Positions 35,527 to 43,347 of a DNA stretch of 64,000 nucleotides are shown piece after piece; position 1 is the stretch's first letter, and every line of letters starts with the position of its first letter. The notes below the pieces were generated by a model. That model worked only from the letters and a program-made list of their open reading frames with translations. It was not told where the DNA came from and ran no database searches. The DNA comes from Brevibacillus brevis. Lineage in GTDB: Bacteria > Bacillota > Bacilli > Brevibacillales > Brevibacillaceae. Both the position numbers and the translations under genes were made by a program. The DNA lies in the NCBI RefSeq assembly GCF_022026395.1, contig NZ_CP041767.1:5562001-5626000 (forward strand), in the 5' to 3' direction.

Positions 35527-36345
35527 TTATCCCGTTTGAAATTTGGGGTTATAACGAGCCTACACCGTACGGGCGACTTTCATCGCATACGGCGTTCCAT
35601 CAGCGAAGAAGGAAATGTTACGTCTTACAATGGGCATCTTCATCCTATCAAATGCTTCTCACAAATTTCTCACAAACATAATCATCTTAAGGAGCTATAC
35701 TGGCAGCCGCTCTTAAAGCAGGATAAAACGCAAAAAAGGACTGCAGAAATGATCTCTCTGCAATCCTTTTTGGAATTCGTTCATTTGTAGGCTTGAGAAA
35801 CTACAACGCCCATTGTAAGTTCTCGTATCCTTCTTATCCGCTGACTGGGTTCCTTCGCTCCGGCCAGTTTTCTCCTCCCCGCCTGTGTTACCACTACGGG
35901 TTCAAACGGCAAGCCATCCACACTACTACGAACCCGCTGCCATCTTATCAGCCTCACTGGTGCTAACCCACCTCTTCTGATAAGACTTCAAACGTTCCAC
36001 CTTGTCTATCCCTTGTTTTGCTGACCTTAGGTCCCCACTATACAATCCGAGAAAAACAGGTTTAACAGCCTGAAATGTTCCTGTTTCGTCTGTACGATCT
36101 CGCGTACATCGACTGTTGTTAAACCCCTAGCGCTTCATTACCTAACAACAGCTATCTCGTATTGGGTCACCATGGATTCGTCCCCTGACCATAGTCAACT
36201 TTTAAGGAGCCCCGCCTTGCCTCTCAACAAGTACGACTTCACCTGACTTCACGGGAAGCAGTTGGTATAGGACTGCTTTTCGTGCAGGAGGATTAAGCAC
36301 ATGAGTCATAGGCTGTTCTCACGGATTGGAATTGCACCAATCTAT
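35516..36345 (-). mobile_element. ORF-less group II intron (probably class C)
   Basis: The roughly 830 bases contain no coding frame but carry group II intron RNA features on the minus strand. There is a canonical 34-nt domain V (35562-35595), a following domain VI-like hairpin (CTCGT.../...ACGAG, 35521-35558), and a long-range stem TTACAATGGGC/GCCCATTGTAA (about 35809-35820 with 35624-35635) that closes a short domain IV where an intron-encoded protein would normally be. Domain-I-type sequence runs from about 36340 (for example GTGCAATTCC, and CCATGGTGACCCAATACGAG further in). The 5' boundary is not resolved; no GTGYG start is obvious. The element lies just behind the owp terminator, the site type used by class C introns. 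Confidence 0.75.
35562..35595 (-). ncRNA. Group II intron domain V
   Basis: Exactly 34 nt: a 10-bp lower helix starting ACGCCGTATG (with the CGC catalytic triad typical of class C introns), a 2-base CC bulge, a 4-bp upper helix, and a GAAA tetraloop. Confidence 0.85.
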
Positions 36346-36360
36346 TTGACAAGATAGTTA

Positions 36361-36406
36361 GAGAAAACCCCTAGACCGCTACGAAAGTTGTCTAGGGGTC
36401 GTTCTC
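36361..36406 (-). terminator. Terminator of the mwp-owp operon
   Basis: A perfect 10-bp stem ACCCCTAGAC/GTCTAGGGGT (36367-36376 with 36390-36399), extended by GAGAA/TTCTC and followed by TTTTCTC on the minus strand, about 55 bases after the owp stop. Confidence 0.85.
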
Positions 36407-36457
36407 CACTTCTTTCACTCAGGTAATGAGTTTATGAAGTAACGTTTCGTGATTTTA

Positions 36458-39400
36458 TTAAGAGATTGTTACATTAAACGTTACAGTGACAGGATCTTTA
36501 CCATCTGTTACATCAACTTTAATTGTAGTTTCACCAGCAGCTTTTGGTGTAATTTCCAGTTTGCCATCTTTCAATGCAACTGCTGCTTTAGTGTCATCGC
36601 TAGAAGTAGGTGTACCAATAATTGTCAAGGTGTCACCAGCATCAGCATCTGTAGCGAGATCCGAAGCACTGAGTTCAAAAGCAGGATCAGATGCAGCTTT
36701 GGATTGATCAATTCCTGCTTTTGCTACAGGAGCTTGATTTGCAGGAGTAGGATCACTGACTGTTACTTTGAAAGTAGTGTCTACTTTACCGCCTTTACCA
36801 TCTTCAGCCGTTACAGTAATAGTTGTTTCACCAGCAACAAGAGGCTTAACAACAATATTGGTTCCGCTAACGGTTACTGTTGCTTTTGCTTCATCACTGG
36901 ATTTTGCAGTCAAAGTCAATTTATCATTGTCTTTATCTGCAAAAGTTGTACTTAGGTCTACAGTTTTGTCAGTTCCAACAGTTGCAGTTGTATCAGTAAT
37001 TGGGGAAGCAACAGTTGGTGCGTTATTAACTGGATTCTCTTCAGCACCTACAGTAAACTCGAATCCATTTCCTGCATATGCGTTAGATTCCTTATCAGAT
37101 ACGCTACCTACAAAACGTACTTTGAAACTTGTGCCTTGTTCAGCAGCTGTACCCAATACAATCTCAACTTTTGTTTCATCAACAAGCTTCACATCTCCCA
37201 CAGTGTAGCCTGGTACTTCAAAATCTTCAAGGCTTACTGTGGATGGTTTCAGTGCTTCAGTAAAGGAAACGATCACAGATGCAACATTACCCTTAGCATC
37301 TTTCTTCAGTTCCAGATCTTTAGCATTAACAGCGTTGTCGCGATTGACATCTTTAAACTCAGGAGCTAAACCATCGATAGCTGTTGCCAAAGTTGTATCT
37401 TTAGCAAAAGTATCACCATACAAAGAGATTGTAGACAGTTCAGCATTTTTTGTTTTAATTACTGGTTTAGCATCTGTGGCAAAGGCTTCTTTAACTTGAA
37501 GAGTAACAACAGATCCATAGGTACCATCTTTAAGCGTTTGATTCTCGTATTTGGCAAACTCAACATTATTAACACCTACAATAAAGTCGGCAGCTGCTAC
37601 AGATTTCAATGGCTTATTTACAGTAAACTTAACTGTATTCTTGTCTACAGTAATGGCAGAGTTTGCAACTGTATCGATTTTTCCAGCTGGATTATTAACT
37701 TTAACATTCGTAAATACCTTAGCAGTTTTGTTATTAGCAAGGTCAGTCAATTGTCCAACAATCACAAAATCAATATCTTTTTTGATATCATTGCCTTGCG
37801 AATCGTACACTGCTGATGGCAGTGTGATAGATACGGAAGAGTTATTAGGTCCAATAACTACTTGAGCATCAGCTGGCAATGCAACTTGTGTTCCTTTAGC
37901 AGACAATGTGTACTTACTCTTATCTAAGAGTTGAGTACCGTTCATTGCTTCAGAGAAGAAGATTGTGATTTTGCTGTTTGCAAGATCATACAGACCATTC
38001 TCAGTTACAGATGGAGGTGTAGTATCAGAAACTGTAAAGCTGTTTGTGTACTTATCAATTTCGTTTGGAACAACTGCGTGGTCTTTAATACCTGTAATCT
38101 CGATACTGTATGTTTTTCCTTCTTTTAGTGCAGAAGTAAAGTCAACAGTGGCCTTTTTATCTGTGCTGTCATATTTGACATTATAACCAGAAACGGCAGC
38201 ACCTGTGCTATCAGTAATTTTGTAGTTTGCTTTGCTATCTGCCCCAACTACATCTTCACTGAAAGTAAGAGTCAAACGTGTACCACTTACCACTTTCAGT
38301 TCGGTGACAGTAGGTTTCACAGTATCAGAAACAATAGAAACATTGGTGCTCAACACGGAAGCATTCTTGTTATTAAAGTTATCTTGTACTGCTTCCTTAG
38401 CAAGGTTAATCGTAACTGTACCTGTTGGAAGTGGGTTTTTGAAAGAAACTTTCCACTGTTTTTTACCTGAACCAGGCACTTCCGTAGCATCAGCTTTTGC
38501 TTGATAAGCATCGGTATTAGCAGTGTGATAGATTTTGTTAGCTGCGATTCCTGTAATAGGCTCATCAAAAGTGAGAACTACATCAAACTGTGATGTTGCA
38601 GTAGCAGAGACTAACACTGGAGCTGTTGTGTCAGCAGAAACTGTAAATTTAACATCAGTTTTTGCAACTAAAAGTCCAGCACCATCTTTAACACTCTTGG
38701 ATCCGTCAGGGTTCACTGTAATAGTATGTTCTCCAAGAGAGAGAGAACCTGTAGCGAGCGTAATAGTTTTAGCAGCAAAATCTGGTGCACCATCTACTAC
38801 TACAGAATATTGTCCTCCATCAATCATGAAACCTGTGCCACCAGCAACATAAACAGGTTCATTAAAGGTTACCTGTACTTTACCAGGGGCTACCAACTTC
38901 GCGGATATTGCTTGTGGTAAAGACAAATCCAAGAAGCTTACTTTACCTGAGTATGCAGAAACTTTTTTGCTTGTATCTGCAGCAGATTTAATATTGTCCA
39001 CTGATAAAGTTTTGCTCTCTTGTTGGAGAGAAGCGACTTTATCTGCTTCAAGAGTAAGAACTACAGTTTTGTCATTCACCAGTGTTGGAACAATTGTACC
39101 AGCATAAGATTCTAACTTGTAGTTTTCAGGAGTTTCAGCAGACTTTTTCTCCACTGGTGCTGCAAATTTTACTTCAATCTGAGAAGCGTTAATAGCACTT
39201 ACAGATTCAACTTTCAGTTCACCTGTATTATCGCCATCAACTTTTGCTCTAGCATCTTCAGTTTCAGTAGAAGTGCCATCTGGCTTAACTACTTTGTACA
39301 GGTCAACGAAGTCGGATTTTTTCAGTGGTTGCGCGAAAGCAGTTGCGCTACCATCTTTGATGATCTCGGAGAAGAAAGCACCTTTTCCGTTGATGTGTAC

Positions 39401-39607
39401 GAATACGAGGTTGTCAGAACCTACACGCAGATCTTTTGCGTATTGAGCTTTTGCTTCTTTAGTCAGGTTCAACAGAGTTGTTGTGGAGTAAAACTTTTTA
39501 ACATCTCCGCCAACATAAACACCAGCTTGTGGTGCAGCATAAGCAGAAGCTGCCATGCTTGCGACTACTGCAGTAGAAAGAACAGAAAGTGCTACTTTTT
39601 TATTCAC
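36458..39607 (-). CDS. owp: Outer wall S-layer protein (OWP)
   Basis: A 1049-residue secreted protein that begins MNKKVALSVLSTAVVASMAA with a signal peptide ending near residue 25 (SAYAAPQAG). It matches my recollection of Brevibacillus outer wall protein, including the N-terminal GGDVKKFYSTT and LKKSDFVDLYKVVKPDG. The rest is a string of Ig-like modules with VTFNEPV, LTFDEPI, LTFSEDV, IFFSEAM and VSFTEAL strands. Two cadherin-like modules follow at the C-terminus (NNAPTVASPI, NQAPVAKAGI). No SLH domains are visible; it would assemble over the SLH-anchored MWP. Start is GTG 39607 with GGAGGGG upstream, 119 bases after mwp. Residues 137-140 (SAIN) carry the 13-bp sequence shared with the silent cassette. 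Confidence 0.9.
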   Translation of the reverse strand: MNKKVALSVLSTAVVASMAASAYAAPQAGVYVGGDVKKFYSTTTLLNLTKEAKAQYAKDLRVGSDNLVFVHINGKGAFFSEIIKDGSATAFAQPLKKSDFVDLYKVVKPDGTSTETEDARAKVDGDNTGELKVESVSAINASQIEVKFAAPVEKKSAETPENYKLESYAGTIVPTLVNDKTVVLTLEADKVASLQQESKTLSVDNIKSAADTSKKVSAYSGKVSFLDLSLPQAISAKLVAPGKVQVTFNEPVYVAGGTGFMIDGGQYSVVVDGAPDFAAKTITLATGSLSLGEHTITVNPDGSKSVKDGAGLLVAKTDVKFTVSADTTAPVLVSATATSQFDVVLTFDEPITGIAANKIYHTANTDAYQAKADATEVPGSGKKQWKVSFKNPLPTGTVTINLAKEAVQDNFNNKNASVLSTNVSIVSDTVKPTVTELKVVSGTRLTLTFSEDVVGADSKANYKITDSTGAAVSGYNVKYDSTDKKATVDFTSALKEGKTYSIEITGIKDHAVVPNEIDKYTNSFTVSDTTPPSVTENGLYDLANSKITIFFSEAMNGTQLLDKSKYTLSAKGTQVALPADAQVVIGPNNSSVSITLPSAVYDSQGNDIKKDIDFVIVGQLTDLANNKTAKVFTNVKVNNPAGKIDTVANSAITVDKNTVKFTVNKPLKSVAAADFIVGVNNVEFAKYENQTLKDGTYGSVVTLQVKEAFATDAKPVIKTKNAELSTISLYGDTFAKDTTLATAIDGLAPEFKDVNRDNAVNAKDLELKKDAKGNVASVIVSFTEALKPSTVSLEDFEVPGYTVGDVKLVDETKVEIVLGTAAEQGTSFKVRFVGSVSDKESNAYAGNGFEFTVGAEENPVNNAPTVASPITDTTATVGTDKTVDLSTTFADKDNDKLTLTAKSSDEAKATVTVSGTNIVVKPLVAGETTITVTAEDGKGGKVDTTFKVTVSDPTPANQAPVAKAGIDQSKAASDPAFELSASDLATDADAGDTLTIIGTPTSSDDTKAAVALKDGKLEITPKAAGETTIKVDVTDGKDPVTVTFNVTIS

Positions 39608-39657
39608 GTACTACCCCTCCGTATGTTTGATAGGAAGTTCTCTTTTTAATAGGGTAT

Positions 39658-39694
39658 GTAGTACAGAAGGGGGAAAATCCCCCCTCTATACTAC
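39658..39694 (-). other. Intergenic hairpin between mwp and owp
   Basis: A 14-bp stem with two mismatches (GTAGTA.AGA.GGGGG with CCCCC.TCT.TACTAC) and an AAAAT loop, without a T-run. It lies in the 119-base gap and could protect mRNA ends or tune the MWP to OWP ratio. Confidence 0.7.
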
Positions 39695-39726
39695 CCTGTA
39701 GATCTGGTTACTATTGAAGCGTAATC

Positions 39727-42700
39727 TTACGCTTCGTTGTAAGTTACAGTAGCTTCGTCAGCCTTACCTTCTTTGTTAGTAACTTTGAGGGAGCTGCTGT
39801 TAACTTTACCTTCAGCGATAGCTTCTACATAGATTTCGCCATCTTTGATGGACAGTTTGATATCATCTTGAGACAGTTTAGAACCATTTACGTAGAGTTC
39901 AACTTTCTCGATATCGGATTCTTTAACACCCGATTTCAATTTAGCTGTAACAGCCAGTGTTTTCATACCTGCACCAGCTTCTACGTATTTACCAGTCAGT
40001 TTGGAATCAATTGCATCCCAGTCACCTTGACCTGGTTCTTCCTTAGTTGGCTCTTGTTTCAAGAATGCTTCTGCTTCGTCTTCCAGGTCTTCTTTACGAA
40101 CTGTCTTCTCGTCGGAAACGATCAGAACGAAGTCGTATTTAGTACCGGAGATGTCACCGCTGTCGATCATTACAACGTAGTCGCCTTCGTTAACGCCATC
40201 TGCTTCACCGAGGTCATCGAACAGATCGAAGTAAACTGTAGCAGATTTGATGCTAGCTTTCTTCTTGTTGCCGTCAGCATCTTTGTAAGTGATGGTGTCT
40301 TTGCTTACATCATCAACCAAACCAACAGTCAATTTGTCGATGTTTGCATCGCTCAGGCCTTTTTCGTCAGTTACTTCTGCGAGCATGCCTTTAGCGTTTT
40401 TGTTAACTACTTCAACTACATCGTCAACGATAACTTCGTCGTTGGAATCAACTGTGAATGCGATGAAGTCGTTACGACGGATGTCGTCATCTTTCAGATC
40501 GTCTTGATCGCCATCCAGTTTGTATTCTTTCTCAACGATTTTGTTGCTATCTTTCTCTTTAACCCATACTTTAATGGTGTCTTTACCGCCAGCGCGACCG
40601 AAGTCGATAACTTGACCGTAGATAGCGTCACCAGACAAACCGTCACCTTCAACAACGAAGATTGCTTCTACTTCGTCTTTGTCGTTTACAGTGTAGATTA
40701 CGGACAGGTCGTTTTCATCAGCAACGTCTTTGAATTTCGCAGTTTTAGCGTTTTTCAGTTCAGCACGTTTGCCGTTTGTTTCCAACTCACCAGTCATGTT
40801 GAAGACAGCTGTTTTGTCAGTAACTTCGTAGTCGCCAACCATATCGTCGTCTTCATCTGCGAGGTCATCCCAAGCTTTGCCGGATTCTTCTTCAACCTTA
40901 ACAGGTTTCAAGAATTCAACTTTGTCTGGTTTGCCATCTGCATCAAGAGTTACTTCTACGAGCAGAGTGTCTTTGTCTTTGCTAGGTACCAGAATGTTTT
41001 CCAGATCCCACTCGGACTTGCCATCTCTGGAGAAGTTTTTGCCATCGAAGTCATAGATGTCTTTAGCTTCGAGGGAAACAGTTACTTTTTTACCTTTTTG
41101 AGTCAACACAGTGAAATCCCAAGTGTCTTTGCTTGTGTTGAAAGTAGCTGCACGAGTGATGATTGCTTTTTGTTTGCGATCGTCGATAGCATCCTTAGTT
41201 TCGATGTGACGAACACGACCAGAAGCATCCAGGTACAGTTTTACTGTTTCGTCGTCCAAGCTGTCAACCAGATCCCAGTGGTCTTTGTCGATGTCTTGAA
41301 CATCTTTGTTACCGTCATCGGAGAAAGTAGCACCTTCGTAAACGCGGTATGTTTTGTCGCCGATAGTCAGGCGGTAGTCGTTGTTGTTACGGCTAACAAC
41401 TTTGTCTACTTTACCTTCTACTACTGTGTCAGTAGCGAATACCAGCAATTTGTCTTCGTCGCCATCAGCGTAGTATACGCTGTAAACCATGCCTTCTTTC
41501 AGATCGCTGAATTTAGCTGGTTTACCGTTGAGGAATACCAAGAAGTCTTTACCTTCTTCTTTGTCTTCCAGGTCGTTGAACTTGTCGTTATCACGGTTCG
41601 TGATTTTCTTTTTATCAGCATCGATTTTGGAGATAACTTCGGAACCGTATTTAACGCCTTCGTCTTCTTTGTTCATGGATTGGTCGTCAATAACGTGGAT
41701 GTAAGCAATCTCGTTATTGTTGTCCAGAACAACTTTTGCACCGAAAGTGAATCCGCCATCAGCGTTGTCCTTGATGATTTCTTTCAAACCATCAACTGGA
41801 TCGTTGAAGCGAGTGAAGTTGTAAGTTACTTTAGTGTTTTTGTTGAAGCGGTAGCTTTTTTCGCTAGCATCCAGTTCCAATTTCAGATCAGCCAGATCAG
41901 AGTTGCTCAGATCTTTTGGATCTTCCAGAAGTTTGCCTTTCAGCGTGAACTCGCCAACGCGGTCCATGATAACTTCTTGGTCTGTGGAACCTTCCATCCA
42001 AACGATTACGTCTTCACGGTCGTCTTTGATCCACACTTGTACGTGTTGACCATCGAAATCGTTAGCGTTGATACCGTCAGCTACTTTGTAAGTAGTGTTG
42101 CCGATACCAGCATCTTTACCGTTCAAAGTAACTTCGTTAGCTTTGATTTTACCCAGACCGATAGCTGGTACGTTAGTTACCAATGGCAGGTCTTCGCTGT
42201 CGTTGCCAGCTTCTTGAGCCCATTCCATGTCACGAACAGTAACTTTCAGGTATTTAGTCAGGAGAGTTTCTTTCGTGATTTCATGACGAATGTCAGTACC
42301 GAATTCAACTTGCTCCATCAGGTCTACGCGAAGAGCGTTGTCGAGCATTTTGAAGATGTCGCCACGAGTTGCTGCATTGTTAGGAGAAGTGATGCTTCTA
42401 GCAATGTTCAGCTCGGAAGCTTTGGAGATCATGCTGTTAGGCCATACACCCTTAACGGATGGCTCATAACCCAGTGCACGAACGATCATAGTTACAGCTT
42501 CAGCATAAGTAACTTGGTTTTGTGGTTTGAAAGATTTGTCCGGGAAACCTTTTACGATTTCTTCGCCGGAAGCTACGTTTACGAAACCAGCAAACCAATC
42601 AGTAGATTTTACATCTGTGTAAGTATTGCTGAATTGTGCCAATTTCGCACCTTGCTCCAGTCCGCGAGCGCGAACAACCAGAGTAGCGAACTCTGCACGA

Positions 42701-42990
42701 GTGATAGTTTTGTCTACACCGTATTCGCCGTTGCCATAACCTGCTACCAGGCCAAGAGCTTCCAGACGTTTTACGGTTTTTTCCATATCAGCATCCATTT
42801 TAGGAGCTGTAGTTGCTGCTTCTTCTGCTGCGAAAGCCATTGGAGCAACAGTAAGTGCGAGTGCACTAGCCAATACACTGTTAACGACCTTTTTCATAAC
42901 CTTGTGTTCTCCTCCTCTAGTATAAACAAATTGTTCTTGGGGAATATTTGTTGTTAATCTATCTTTCTTTTTAAAGCCCGAATCCTGCAA
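39727..42990 (-). CDS. mwp: Middle wall S-layer protein (MWP) with two translation starts
   Basis: 1087 residues from TTG 42990, or 1056 from ATG 42897. The first start has a perfect AAGGAGGTGA 8 bases upstream; the second has GAGGAGGAG. The signal peptide MKKVVNSVLASALALTVAPM ending AFAAEE follows the second start; the first adds 31 residues (MQDSGFKKKDRLTTNIPQEQ...). SLH domains occupy the mature N-terminus (KRLEALGLVAGYGNGEYGVD, YTDVKSTDWFAGFVNVASG, then ASELNIARSITSPNNAATRGD), anchoring it to the wall. The remaining ~800 residues are acidic and Asp/Lys-rich. Tandem starts and the order mwp-owp are known features of the B. brevis 47 cwp operon. Codon use is that of a very highly expressed gene. 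Confidence 0.93.
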   Translation of the reverse strand: MQDSGFKKKDRLTTNIPQEQFVYTRGGEHKVMKKVVNSVLASALALTVAPMAFAAEEAATTAPKMDADMEKTVKRLEALGLVAGYGNGEYGVDKTITRAEFATLVVRARGLEQGAKLAQFSNTYTDVKSTDWFAGFVNVASGEEIVKGFPDKSFKPQNQVTYAEAVTMIVRALGYEPSVKGVWPNSMISKASELNIARSITSPNNAATRGDIFKMLDNALRVDLMEQVEFGTDIRHEITKETLLTKYLKVTVRDMEWAQEAGNDSEDLPLVTNVPAIGLGKIKANEVTLNGKDAGIGNTTYKVADGINANDFDGQHVQVWIKDDREDVIVWMEGSTDQEVIMDRVGEFTLKGKLLEDPKDLSNSDLADLKLELDASEKSYRFNKNTKVTYNFTRFNDPVDGLKEIIKDNADGGFTFGAKVVLDNNNEIAYIHVIDDQSMNKEDEGVKYGSEVISKIDADKKKITNRDNDKFNDLEDKEEGKDFLVFLNGKPAKFSDLKEGMVYSVYYADGDEDKLLVFATDTVVEGKVDKVVSRNNNDYRLTIGDKTYRVYEGATFSDDGNKDVQDIDKDHWDLVDSLDDETVKLYLDASGRVRHIETKDAIDDRKQKAIITRAATFNTSKDTWDFTVLTQKGKKVTVSLEAKDIYDFDGKNFSRDGKSEWDLENILVPSKDKDTLLVEVTLDADGKPDKVEFLKPVKVEEESGKAWDDLADEDDDMVGDYEVTDKTAVFNMTGELETNGKRAELKNAKTAKFKDVADENDLSVIYTVNDKDEVEAIFVVEGDGLSGDAIYGQVIDFGRAGGKDTIKVWVKEKDSNKIVEKEYKLDGDQDDLKDDDIRRNDFIAFTVDSNDEVIVDDVVEVVNKNAKGMLAEVTDEKGLSDANIDKLTVGLVDDVSKDTITYKDADGNKKKASIKSATVYFDLFDDLGEADGVNEGDYVVMIDSGDISGTKYDFVLIVSDEKTVRKEDLEDEAEAFLKQEPTKEEPGQGDWDAIDSKLTGKYVEAGAGMKTLAVTAKLKSGVKESDIEKVELYVNGSKLSQDDIKLSIKDGEIYVEAIAEGKVNSSSLKVTNKEGKADEATVTYNEA

Positions 42991-43044
42991 GCGCGTGTCA
43001 CCTCCTTTCGCAGGAAAGCCTCGCTTTTTGTGTTAAAAATCTCT

Positions 43045-43072
43045 AGTATATTCAGTATTGTGTAAAATGCAA
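43045..43072 (-). promoter_or_regulatory. Proximal promoter of the mwp-owp operon
   Basis: TTGCAT, 16 bases, TATACT on the minus strand, about 55 bases before the first start codon. A further candidate (TTCACG, 17 bases, TACACT) lies 35-40 bases upstream. Confidence 0.65.
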
Positions 43073-43183
43073 CAATCACTAGTGTAACACAACTGCTAGA
43101 ATTCGTGAATCTTTTTTACACAATTCCCCGTTTTTCGTGTGACATCCTATTAAACGCCTGAGCGAATCAAAAGTTGCGGCGCC

Positions 43184-43212
43184 TTCGAAAAAAATTTAAA
43201 GTTTTTTTCGTG
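43184..43212. repeat. A/T-tract palindrome in the S-layer leader region
   Basis: CGAAAAAAA and TTTTTTTCG flank ATTTAAAG, forming a near-perfect inverted repeat of phased A/T tracts between the distal and proximal promoters. It is likely to be bent DNA or an UP-type element. Confidence 0.6.
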
Positions 43213-43264
43213 GTTCGTTATTCACCTGTCCATTATGTACGAAGTGACATCCGCCACAATCCGT

Positions 43265-43293
43265 ATTATAGGGGACATATGGCGGGCTGTCAC
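43265..43293 (-). promoter_or_regulatory. Distal promoter of the mwp-owp operon
   Basis: GTGACA, 17 bases, TATAAT on the minus strand, about 275 bases before the mwp start. The leader from here to 42991 has no gene; multiple tandem promoters are known for the homologous operon of B. brevis 47. Confidence 0.7.
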
Positions 43294-43347
43294 GACTGAA
43301 CCTTTTTCCAATTTGGGTCAAAACCTCATAATCTTGCTTGAATTAGG

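Noticed and set aside
34621..36360. Insertion sequence between the recombinase operon and owp
   Set aside because: No transposase frame or terminal inverted repeats; domain V shows that the non-coding stretch is a group II intron instead.
39868..42957. 1029-codon plus-strand frame opposite mwp
   Set aside because: Composition (Phe, Val, Cys-rich, no start context) is the antisense shadow of a highly expressed, codon-biased gene.
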